From the NCBI GenBank assembly GCA_003313425.1, contig NHZP01000012.1, positions 992,001-1,056,000 on the forward strand: a DNA stretch of 64,000 bases. The letters are read 5' to 3'. Shown here piece by piece: positions 45,032 to 56,010 of the stretch; positions within the stretch are counted from its first letter, which is position 1, and each line of letters begins with the position of its first letter. The notes below the pieces were generated by a model, which saw only the letters and a list, made by a program, of their open reading frames with translations, was not told where the DNA came from and searched no databases. Made by a program: the position numbers and the translations under genes. The stretch comes from Pseudopyrenochaeta lycopersici (lineage: Eukaryota; Ascomycota; Dothideomycetes; Pleosporales; Pseudopyrenochaetaceae).

Positions 45032-47522
45032 CTACTTCTTCTGGAATAAGTCCAATATCTCCTGTGACCCTACTTCAGCAGCACAATCAAGTGGCGTTCT
45101 ACCTGCCTTATCTTCTAACCCAGGATCTAACCCCATTTCCAACAACGCTTTGAACCTCTCGCCTGCATGAGGACTAGCATAACGGTTGCCGAAAGCTGAT
45201 TTGCAAGCAGAAGCTGCACTGGCCGCGACATGCAAAAGATTTTGCCCCTGCTCATTGAGCGCTTGCCAATCGATTCCGTGTTCGGTGAAGAGATCATAGA
45301 CAGGTTGATCGAGTAAGCCCTGGAATGCGGACTTGTTTTCTATCAAGCAGACCGTACCGTCACGGAGGAAGCTGTAGATAGAGGTCTCCCCAGCTTCATT
45401 CCGAGCATTTATGTCCATGCCCTCGGAGAGTAGACGAGTGAAGAACTTGAAGACCCTGCCTGTCAATTTTCCTCGTTCGTCCACCTCCCATTGGCCCGTC
45501 GCGAGCAAATGCAGCATAGAATCTCCCTTTCCATCAGTTACATGTATGTCCCCGCCATTCTCCAAAAAGAGACCAATGCTGTTTGAATAGGAAGCTTTCT
45601 TCATTGCTAGATGAAGCGGTGTGTTTCCTTCGTTATTGCGCTGGTTGATGAGCTCTGGGGCTTCTTGGAGGATGGGTACGAAGTCATTAAACTTGTAAAC
45701 AAAACCACCCCTCTCAACAAACAAATGTAATACGTTGTTACCTCCATAGTCTCTGGTACGGATATTTGCTCCATGTGAGACAAGCAAACTAAAGGTACTT
45801 CGACCCTCGGCATTGCGCCGTTCAGTTTCATCCGGCGAGCTGGTTCGTAAACTGGTAACCAATAATGGTGTTTTGCCAAAAGAATCGCGACTTTCAAGAT
45901 TGAGGGAAACGTTTAGCGTCGTGAAGAAATAGTTGATATTGACGTTTTCTTTGATGAGTTCGTGAAGTACCATGGTGTTTTCGTATTTTGCGCAAGGATC
46001 GGCACCATGATCCAGCATTATTTTGACCATACGTTCGTAATTTGTGCGATCTGAATCAGTCCTCAAACGATACCTACTTATGGAAAGTAACAAATGCAAT
46101 GGGTAACGGTCCTTATGAAGGATTTCGTGGTAGCCCGCTGGTTGAGGGTCCGGTGGGGTTTTGCGAACATTTGGGTTTGCACCACGAGACAGTAGTAGTT
46201 CAAGCAGGTCAGCATCATTCGACCTAAATGCCTGCTCGAACACAATCCTGGGTGACAGCTGCTCTGCAATCTAGTAGAAGCCTGGCCATGTCCATGTTGG
46301 AACATGCTTTGGCAAGACATGAGTGGCCGGATGCATCAATCGAGTTGACGTCTGCGCTATATTGGATGAGAAGCTCTACTGCAAGCTTATCGAAAATGAG
46401 CCAGCCACATCTGTTTAGTACAGCGCTTAGAGGTGTTTCACCGTATGCATTTCGGATCTCAGTGTTTGCGCCGCGATCAAGGAAATAGGGAAGTCCTTCG
46501 CCAACATGCCACCAATGCTCGCCGCGGACAAGAACATGGAGGATACTTTCACCATCTACGGGTCTCCCAAAATCATTCTGCCTAGAGTAAGAACCGTGCG
46601 TTGATTCCCGAACCGGTCTTTGTGCATTGATATCAAGAGAAGCTTGCTCGACAAGAACTCGAATAACGTCCATATTGGGTTCATCTCTCGCAGAAGCACT
46701 AAGTAGCAAAGGTCCAGGAGGTTCCTGACCCGGCGCTCCGGAACTACCATCCTGTACATTATTTTGTGTTTCTTCACAAGCCATAATGTCCAATAACTTT
46801 TGTCCTGCGGAGGTTATGAGATGCTCTAAGTCCAACGAAAAGCCATTCATTGCCAGATGGCGTAGGGTTGAAGAGAGCTGCGCTTGATCTCCTGCCAATA
46901 GAATTTCCGAGAAAATACGGTAGTCTCCCATAGCTCGCGCGCGCTTGAGGGGTGATTGGACGTGAACCTTGTTGCAATTCTTACATGGCTTGTGCTGGTT
47001 CATCCGCTCAGTTTGCCTTCTGTTCATACTCTCGGTAATGAGGCTGCTGATGACAAATTCCCCTGCAAATGACATTGAGCGCCTTGCTCGCAATAAGCAT
47101 TCAACCATTTCATCGGCCCTGTGGGATGCTGCGTCCGCAATTGCTTGGCCGGTAAATGCTGGCAGAGATGCCGGTTTTGCTGACAAAAGTGCGATGATTT
47201 CATGAATTCTAAATCTCCAATACCATCCACCCTGACCAGTAGGACGATGTTTGTCAGCTGTCAGCACTGCGCCGGCCTTCTTGTCTTGCGAAAAGTCTTT
47301 CCAGTTCCTAGTCTCTACTTCAAGTTCCGCCAGGCCTTTCCACGGCGAGCTATCATAGTCCGAGAAGTCGACCATGGCTCCTGCATCAACTAGGTATTTG
47401 GCGCATTCATATGATCCTACAAGGCAGGCGTAATACAGGGGAGCGCGCCCTAGATGATCTTTTGCGTTGATAGCAGACTCGACGGCAGTAGCGGAGCGGG
47501 ACCGTAAATGATGACACAGCAT
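45032..47522 (-). CDS. Large ankyrin-repeat protein with one frameshift
   Basis: The first frame (47522-46224, from MLCHHLRSRS) and the second (46243-45032) together give about 830 residues of ankyrin repeats. Examples are DHLGRAPLYYACLVGSYECA, NAYGETPLSAVLNR, NEGNTPLHLAMKKASY, EQGQNLLHVAAS and KAGRTPLDCAAEVG. A CKNCNK motif sits in a long spacer. The frames overlap by about 20 bp. Removing one T in GATTGTG (near 46245) would fuse AAVTQD to VFEQAFRSNDADLLELLLSRGA without gap, so this looks like a one-base insertion or sequence error, not an intron. No N-terminal effector domain is seen; upstream exons may be missing. Ankyrin proteins of this size act as protein-interaction scaffolds. Confidence 0.75.
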
Positions 47523-47667
47523 GTGGGTGTGTAAATAAATTCTTGGCAAAGGTAGACTTTAGTGACTGACGAAGAAATTCAATAGAGCTGAATTTGAATA
47601 TACTAGATTACACATTACTATTAACAATACGCATAATATTTTAAAAAAAAACGGTATTGCTATAAAA

Positions 47668-48873
47668 TTAAAGTAATAAGAAAGCGGCTATTCCTATTCC
47701 TGCTCCCAAAATTGGCCCTACAGTCTGCATTGACGACGCACTCCCACTCTGTGTTACTGGAGACCCAGTGCCGCTCGCATTCAGTGGATTCAGGGTAGAA
47801 GTTGCATTTGGCTCCTTTGTACCTTCCGGATCAGTAACATTCGGATCGAACTTGGCACCTTGACCCAAAAGCTCCTTCGCACTAGGCGGTACTACGCTTC
47901 CCTCTACAATCTCATCGGGTCTAATGCAAACCATTTCGACGTGAACGTCTTCGGTGGTGAGGGTGAAGTTGGGGGTGGCTGTGGAGCCGGGGAAGGTGTA
48001 GTTGGGGAAGAAGGTGAAGAATGTTGGGGCGGGGAAGCGGATGGATTGGTTGTATTGGCCGCCGATGCCGCTAGCTACGTGCATTGTTGGGGGAAGTTCT
48101 CCTGGGAGTTGCATATCGCACTCTGGGCGATCGTAGGTGGCGGCTAAGTTTGACACTATGTCTCCAGCTGTCGAAGAGTTAGCATTGGGTCTTGGAGCGA
48201 ACCGCGTGAAATACGATGTGGCAAGCACAGTATGTCGAGAGCGACAACTGATGTGGTAAGAGTAAGTTTAATACGTACTGCCAGGGAGAAGATCAGTGTT
48301 CCAGGTCTCTTCACCGTCCAAAAACGCCGAACACTCCGACGGGAGAGTTTGATTTTGTGCCGCCGTAGACGTGAATCCGTACTCGGCTGTGGGACACTCG
48401 CCCTTGCTTGCATACAGCACCGCCTGCTTGCGAAACTGGTTTTCGAGTGCAGCCACACACTTTTCGCCAAACATTGTCTTGCAATCGCCTTTGTCCTCTG
48501 CCGCGCGTTGCAACATCTTTCTCGAAAAGAGATAGGCACCGTTGTGGGTGATAGCTGCTGATTCGACACACAGGCCCATGCCTGCAGTGACGGACTTGCT
48601 AGTGTCAATGAAGAATTCTGTCACCGCGCTGCCCGCTACGGAGCCCATTGTAGTGGTAATGAGGCGGGCGGTTATGTTCCAGGGCTGTTTGTCGTCAGGA
48701 ATTACGCGGGGATAGCCACTGGAGTGAGCCTCGAGCTTCAATCCAGTAAATGGGGCTGTTTTTGTGGCGTTGTAGGTGAGGTAACCTCGGACATTGTTGC
48801 AAAATCTGCTTTGAGCGTAGGCAACTGAAAATAAGAAAGAGGTGCATAACGCGAGGAGGATAGTGCGATTCAT
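47668..48873 (-). CDS. Secreted, GPI-anchored-type protein (paralogue of the gene at 15648-16630)
   Basis: The protein has about 364 residues in two exons, 48873-48279 and 48167-47668. The 111-bp intron has a GTACGT donor, a TGCTAAC branch point and a CGACAG acceptor. The start is MNRTILLALCTSF, a good signal peptide ending VAYAQ; an in-frame extension to 48942 would bury it. Mid-protein is DKGDCKTMFGEKC, the GDC-x7-C motif shared with the other gene. After the intron comes YDRPECDMQLPGELPP, then VCIRPDEIVEGSVVPP, also shared. The C-terminus is Ser/Thr-rich, then hydrophobic (VGPILGAGIGIAAFLLL), as for GPI attachment. Many N-x-S/T sites. Expected at the cell surface or wall. Function unknown. 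Confidence 0.8.
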
Positions 48874-51853
48874 TTTGGCTTCTAGATGGAAGATGCGGGT
48901 AGATGGTTGTTTCGTACGTTGTCTTTGAACATTGATTGGCATCTGGGGAGAGCGTTTATGTAGAGAGTACCGTATTCAATACTGCTCAATGATTTCACGC
49001 TACATGGCGCAGCGCGTTTCATGAAAGTGATTTTCTGGGGCCGTCTTTGCATTGCAAGGCTGACCAGCTCGGCTTTTTGGGAGGAAATCACCTATTCCTG
49101 GCTGGTGGGTAGCCCAATTGAGGGAATGAAAGCTAGCAAGGCTTACTCTGGACGTTTGAAAAAGTGGCAGAGCATGTTTCCTTGCTTCTTACGAGATATT
49201 CTACCTGCTGATCCCTCTGCGCTGAAGGATACGAAAAGCTGCGCCTCGTTTTGAAGCTTGGCAGGTGGCCTATCATGTGATCTAGCCTCGCGCAGTCACA
49301 GGAAGTCTTATCTACTTCGACATAGAGAGTACAAACATGAGAATGATGATACCTGGATATTGTTTTGGTGAATTCTTCGTCATTTTTACATTTACTTGCA
49401 GCCGAAGCTCTATTGTGCATTTCATGAATAGCATCTCGCTCCGGGCTTGGCAGCGGGTACGAACGAATCAGAACATGTCTCTGATCTGGCGCTGGTATAT
49501 GCGAAAAAGTCAATGCCTGCGATTGGTGTGCTAGAAGAGATAATATGCTATGGAAGGCCTATTGCGGTCATGTTGCAGCAAAGACGGGGAGGAACGCATA
49601 TGTTTGAGAATGAGAGGTTGCAGTGATTGGGTGATTCGGCAATCTCATCGCAAGGCGTTCGATCTGCCTTACTAAAGATACTACGTCTTCCGCACGGCCA
49701 AAAACTCAGGGCGAAGACGTCTTGCCACTGCAGTTAAGTCAAGTTCGCAATTTACACTTATGAGTAAGTCCCTGGCAATGCCCCAATCCCACGTGGCAGT
49801 GCTAATAAATCATGAAGATCAAAATTACTATTGAGAGTCCTTATGGCACCTGTTGCAACGCGTGCTCTGTGCAAGTTGGAGCGTATCTTCATTTGAACGG
49901 ACCGAACATGAAGGCATTCGGCGTTACTGCCCAGCTTTGGTGACTATAAATCGCCCCTTCAGAAAAGGCGCAATGTCGAATTAGCTAAGAAGGTAATAAT
50001 TTCCGTAGTAATTTCTGTAGTAGTTACCGTAATGATTTCCGTACACTGGTGGCCTACTAGCAAGTAAAATCTTCACTGTTTGAGATACATGATACAAGCA
50101 TTGAAATATCCCGACGCTACTGCGTTCTGGCTCTAGACTCCTCCCTTATGTACGGGCCTGTAAGAACCGGTTCTAGTCAACCATAGTAGCACAGCTCACC
50201 TGCGGGGTAGTACCGGTCCATCATCGCTGCACAGAGGTAAGTAAGGAGGGTCCCTGCCATGAATTCCTGTAGTCTAGGTCCTACAGGCTGAATCTGTACT
50301 TTAAAGCCTCGCATCTGGCATCGCGTATCTCTCAGTTGCCTTGCGATTGATTGTAGCTATAATATCTGGTTAATCTCGATGAGCTGACATCGAATTCATA
50401 TCTATAGCTAAATGCGAAGATCTCTGGGATAGATATTTCGGGCAGGTGCACGAACAACGCTCTCAAACGCGGCGCTGGATGCGCTGGATATCAAGTCGAA
50501 TGACTTTGGTGGCTTTATACGGCTAACGTGCAATTGGCGATAAATGGAGCAGCGCGGGGTAGATATGGAGCCAGATCGTGGGTCTGGGCACGTACATCAA
50601 GGTTTGGGAAACTGGCGTGAAAATTGGGAGCAAGACATGGAAACGAAGTTCATGCCGGCGAAACTTCGTTCTTCGCATCTACCAACGCAACTTTCTGACA
50701 TATAATTTGACGATGGATACGCAAATTATTATCGGCGGCAAGAGCGCTCAGAATGGCAACGGTTGCGGTTGCAGGACCGAAGGCGGCGGAGCAGCGACCG
50801 TCCTGTTGGTCGAACCTTCCGTATCGACCCGGTGTGCGACCAATACCCACGGCAGATAGGATTGCGGACTGTACGAACACGAGCAAACATGCAGTACAAG
50901 ATCAATTTTTTAGGGTTGGGGAAACACATTGGATCTGGTTGAAATTTCCTTTAAGGCCATTGCAAGGCTGTTCCTTAATTTCAGTTACCCAAATCACCTA
51001 ATGCAAACAGGTCAGGATGAATGGTCTGTAGAAGCCAGACAACGAGCATTTCCGGATGGGCTGTTAGCTACTCAAGACTCGTTTGCTCCGGAGAACAGCT
51101 ACACTCCAATCTCTCTTTGGGTGCTTCATATTTATGGCCTGAGACAATATCGGAGCGATTGAGGCTCTGCGGGGTTCGATGAACCATGCCATATTAAGAA
51201 TGGTCTGCTGTGCGAAATGTTGCTAGCTCCCGCGTGGCGCAATCGTGCCCAGCCCATCGACCTCGAAGGCGCAAAGGTAGCGCAGGACAAGCGCAACCGG
51301 AAAAATAAATAGCGCTGTATTGCGGGCGATGGCAATTGACTACTGAGCTGTGGTGCACTCTCTTAGAAAACGATGCGCGCTGCTTCCTTGGAAAGATATC
51401 AAGGCACACACATGCTACTTACCTTGCCTTCAGTTTCTCCGTGATGCATTCGCAGGATTTATCATGACTCAATTCCTCTGAATGAGTCCAATCACAAGCG
51501 AGCACGCTGAAAACGAACTTTTGTCACAGACGCTTGTTGAGTTGCAGTGGGTGTGATGGTGGGACCCCGCCTCCGCTCATTGGCCACTACCGTGGGCCTC
51601 GGGATCCCAGCGCCGGACGCGCCGACGACATTTGCGCGCCTGCACCGCGAACAAGATCGACGCGTGACTTCTCACTTCACGCAACGCCTGAGAGACATTG
51701 CCTTCCACTATGACACACTGGCTGGGCTGGCCGTAGCTCTCATTGCTGAGCACGTATCACTATACCGGACCCCTGACTGGATGCCCTTGGCTGCGGGTGC
51801 CGTCGATTCGCCCCGATTTACTCGCGTCGTGCGCCACGATTGGCTCAGAGGCC
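48874..51853. other. 3-kb stretch without a supported gene
   Basis: Scattered short frames on both strands. A small imperfect tandem repeat of CCGTAGTAATTT-like units lies around 49990-50040. A plus-strand frame at 51556-51850 (MVGPRLRSLATTVG...) ends in a helical, protein-like block and may be a 5' exon of the coiled-coil gene at 51854, joined by a weak GTGCCG donor. Nothing else supported. Confidence 0.35.
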
Positions 51854-53078
51854 ATGGCCGAGTTCAACGAAGCCCGGTCACCACTCACCACTGCAAACGT
51901 GCAATCATGGGCCCGCGCTTGCTTCCCCGTGCCTTTTCGTGCGCTGCCCAGACCTGCAAAGATGCAATGGATCCGATTCGACGAATCCAGCTTCGTCATC
52001 AGCAGGTCCACCTGGAGGTCCCTGGGGCGGTCAGACCACAATCAACTCCTCGTCATAGGCGGATATGCTCCAGGCGCAACCATTGACGAGGAACCCACCG
52101 ATTGCGTCGCTGCCCATGTCCACGTCGATGAGGCAGACGTTAGCTTTTATCGCCTCGCCAAAACCCCCGGCGGCAGAGACGAGCTGCATCCTGTCAACTC
52201 CACCAGCACCGTCGCGTTCCATGCCCCCTTCTGCGACGTTGGAGAAGACACCGGAGGCTCAGAGGCCATACATCGCGTCTCCTCTCTGATCATCTACTAC
52301 TTCTTGGCTGCCGGCCACGTGCCAGAGGTCGCCAGGACCAAGTCGGACCCCACCATGTTTACAAGAAACTTCAGAGATGCATGCTACTGGGTTGAGAGTG
52401 GAGGAGAGCGTCCAATAGCGCCACCATCACGCCGCTCATCAGGCACCACTACTACCGTGCAGTCAGACGACATCTCGGTTCGTCCAAAGCGCTCCTCTAC
52501 CATCAGTATGTGGCCTGCCATTGTGCCTGGATAGACAGAAGAACAAACTAACATCAAAACCAGCATCAATGTCTCGATTCAGTAGAGAAGCATCTCGCTC
52601 TCCTCAGTTCAAGCGCTCCGCTACCGATGATGTTACCATGAAGCGAGAATACGCCGGCAATACCCCGGGCTATTCAAGAAAACACCCACGTCGCACGCTC
52701 AGTGAGCAAATCCACATTCCGAAACTATTAAGCCAAGAGTCGATGACGAGCCCGCGAAGCCCTGCCCCGGAGCGAGTCAACAGGGCCTTATCCGACCGAA
52801 TACAGCACCTCAAGGACGAAAACGCCGACTTGCGACAACGCATGGCCGACGAGCAACAAACCCACGACATGGAAGGCGATCAGCTGAAGAGTGAATTGAC
52901 CGGTGTGAAAGCTCGACTAGCAACCGTCGAAAGCGAGTCAGAGCTACTTCGAGCCGAGATGGAGTCTTTGCGACGACGTCTCGATCGAGCCGAGGAGGAC
53001 GCCATGATCGCAAAGGATGACCCTATATCTGGACGCAAACTCCCCATCAAGAAGATCAGTGGGGCCACAAAGAAATAA
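51854..53078 (+). CDS. Coiled-coil protein of unknown function
   Basis: The model has about 388 residues in two exons, 51854-52505 and 52564-53078. The 58-bp intron has a perfect GTATGT donor, a CTAAC branch point and a CAG acceptor, joining STIT to SMSRFSREAS. The first exon encodes a soluble domain I do not recognise (QWIRFDESSFVISRSTW, LIIYYFLAAGHVPEVARTK). The second is basic and Ser/Pro-rich, then a long coiled coil (about residues 300-375: RIQHLKDENADLRQRM, ELLRAEMESLRRRLDRAEE). The 5' end is uncertain; coding-like sequence continues upstream to about 51556. Third-position GC is higher than in flanking DNA. Confidence 0.65.
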
Positions 53079-53507
53079 CCGCTTCCCCGCTCCACAATTT
53101 CCCCCCTGCCTATATGCACAATCCCTGCTCTAAACGAGGTTCTTCCGTCAGCCTAGGCCACCTGACGGCATGCTACATGTTGACCTTTTTCCCCGATATC
53201 GACGGGTTTGAGGCTATCAGCCTCACCCGCGTAGCTTTTTATGATTGAACGAAATAAACCTACCCTTCTTGTTAAGATGACTTTGCGTACATTAGGATTG
53301 GAGGGATGGAGGCAGTATTGTACAAAGCTAGGCGTCCACTAGGGTGTGCACTGTGTGTTTAGCTGATTAATTATAAATTACACATAAATATTTCGAGTTT
53401 TGTTCATGCTGCTTCGATTTGATCGAGGGAATTAGTTATGCTACCGTAGTCATCTATCGACACCATTCATACCACCTATATCCACAATTTGTTGCCCCAC
53501 CAAACCA
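53079..53507. other. Short intergenic between converging coiled-coil genes
   Basis: This 429-bp 3' region lies between convergent units. Nothing supportable was seen. Confidence 0.4.
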
Positions 53508-54299
53508 TCAAGCACCCTCAATCTCACAGTCCTGGTCATCCTCCCGCGCACTACACACATCCACCGCACGCCTCGTCCTGGAAATATACTTGATGCGAAA
53601 CGCACTAACCTCGCGCTTCTTCTCCTCGACAACAGGCGCGCTACGCCAGCCTTCGATTGCCTCGAGTGTTTTTGTAGTCGCACTGGACAGCGCATTGAAG
53701 CGCTTCGAAATTATCTCACTGTTCTCGTTCTGCGTTAGAATGGCGGTCTTCAACAGGTCTCGGAACGAGGCCAGTTCTTCGAGCACGAGTCTGTTTTGCG
53801 TGCGCATGATGCTGAGGTCGCGCTCGAGGGAGTGAAACGGTGTGTGTGCACGGCTTGTCTCGGGGGCGGAGGAGGCGCTGTGGTCGGTTTGTGCCAATCT
53901 TGTATGATTGTACGATTGGATTGATGGCCGATAGATTGAGTTTTGAATTCCTTCTTCTCGTCAACGTTGCGACCTTCAACATCTTTCTGGTCGGCGAGAA
54001 GGTTGCCTTCGAGGGCCGGTTTTCCGAGAAAATGGCGAACCTCATAATCTTTTCTAGCTGCCCATCAGTTGGGCTTGGTACTGCTTTTTCTCACTGATAA
54101 ACATTTCTTTTTCTCCGGTGAGCTACTTCTTGTCGTTCAGTGTCGCCTGCAGAAGAAGACTGACTTTCCTGGCGAGTAGGTCTGTCACCTTCAAGCCTGC
54201 TTGCATGTGCTTCTCGAATAGAAGGCTCTCGCACTCTATCGTCCCTTGGCGATCCTAATTTAGTCTACAGATTGTCTTTTTGGCCTTATCGGGCGCCAT
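53508..54299 (-). pseudogene. Coiled-coil gene relic or unresolved multi-exon gene
   Basis: One frame, from an ATG at 54299 (MAPDKAKKT) to the stop at 53508, carries protein-like blocks. They include TIECESLLFEKHMQAGLK, VSLLLQATLNDKK, MFISEKKQYQAQLMGS and a clean C-terminal coiled coil of about 128 residues (SLERDLSIMRTQNRLVLEEL, NSEIISKRFNALSSATTKTL). In between are three in-frame TAG codons, then a TGA-containing stretch (about 54030-53910). The TAGs would suit CAG glutamine codons in a helical protein. I could not find introns that remove them. A degraded gene is more likely than a functional one, but the last exon may belong to an intact gene. Confidence 0.4.
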
Positions 54300-56010
54300 A
54301 CCAAGCCGCAGGCCGCGATTCTGGGCGCCCCAAACCTCGGACCACATGTTTCCCTGTTCGAGCGGCTGATCAGCCGGCACTTGTTCCTGCAGAGCAACTC
54401 TCGTGCTACGACTTGAACTTGGCAATATGGGAGTGAAGAGTTCTGGTTGTCGCTGTACTTCATAGTGAAGAACTGTCGGTTGAATATAGTGATAGTGAGT
54501 ATGAAGCGGAAAAGGCTGGGAATGAACGATTTGAACAACAAGACTGGTACGCTACCGTGAACGAACATAGTACTAATTATATGGTGTTTTGAACGTAGAA
54601 ACTGTTGGAGAGACGACTATGTAGCAATATAAACCGTAGGATGTGCGACGTAACTGATGTAGATAGAACTGGTGGCGCAGTATCGTGAATTGACTTGGTA
54701 TTGATAGAGTGTCATTGTGCGCAGGTGTAGGGTTACGAATACGAACACTGAGAGCACAAATTTACAAGAGGCGCACTCAAAGAGATAGTTCGCGATGACT
54801 AAGGCTATACTCCCCACGATTGCCAGAGTAATCTGTGGAATAATATATTCTGTTGGTATGTTTCGGCGCTAGTGGTCCTACGCAACGCATGGCTCTAATC
54901 TTGGCCATCAACTTGAGAAGACGACGAGCAAGTAATATTTAATATGAAACTATAACATCGAAACTATTCAATGGCAGTGGTAAACATATTCTGCATGGGA
55001 CTAGAGGTGTGCACACAAAGTAAGGAATGGGCAATTACTTGTCGCAGTTTGTTGCATGTCATGTGAAAATTTCCTTTACTTTATCGTTCTCAGCACCTGT
55101 TGTTTAGACCGTTGGTGGTTTCTTTGGCTGGCCTTAACGCGAGAAGACTTGCTGTAGCTGTTATATAGACTGCTTCCAAGTATTTTAGCTGTGATTTTAA
55201 AATAAATCAGTTGACATCCCTTCCTGTTACTGCGCAGCGAGAACCTGGCAGCGCTTTCCACCACACCACAGCAACATCAACTACAGCCAAGAAGTGCAGA
55301 TATCTTTGGAATAGGTATCTTGAGTCCTTAACTATGTACGTAGTCTGTAGAAAAGGCCTGTAAGTCCTATATAATACGGCAAGTTCCACCGACATCCGGG
55401 CAGCACCACATCAGATAGCCACAGATCTACTTAAGGTTTCCTTCATTCTGTCAGAGAACTTGTCAAGTTGCATACTGACATGATAATACTATATTGCAAG
55501 CACGGTATCTGATTAAGGCCGCTTGTTCTGCTTTCGTAACGCGTTATTGCCTCATTTGGGCGCGTTTCAAAATTCAATGATTGAATGTTTACATTGCTGA
55601 TGCCAAAATTTCATAGTTTACAGATTTTCTACTTATCAACGCGCCACGGTCATCGCTCGGCTAAGCTCTAACACGGCCCCACGTTGCTGCCCTCGGGCGC
55701 TTATTCACACAGCACGTGCTGGCAAGTACCGATCAATGGACGTGTATTACAGACGCAAAACATAGATTAAGTTGACATTTCGCAACATGCAAACAATTGA
55801 CTTCCCGTCTTATAGATGTTTTCGAGTTTCTACTACCTGTCTCACTGGCGCACGTGACAGTCTAAGCTTGCGAACAGCGTCTAAGCGCCCATCAACTGTC
55901 AGGTTACGGCTTGCTCTATATACTTCGCGATCCCTACTTCTCCACGACCTCACGCTTGGAGTTTTACTGATCCCAGCTAACATTTATTGCTTAGAGAGAC
56001 TTGCGCCACA
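54300..56010. other. Intergenic, upstream region of the triple-HET gene
   Basis: This 1.7-kb AT-leaning stretch has only short featureless frames. It should hold the promoter of the HET gene. The HET frame is open from 55987 but the first ATG in a good context (CCACAATG) is at 56011. Confidence 0.4.
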
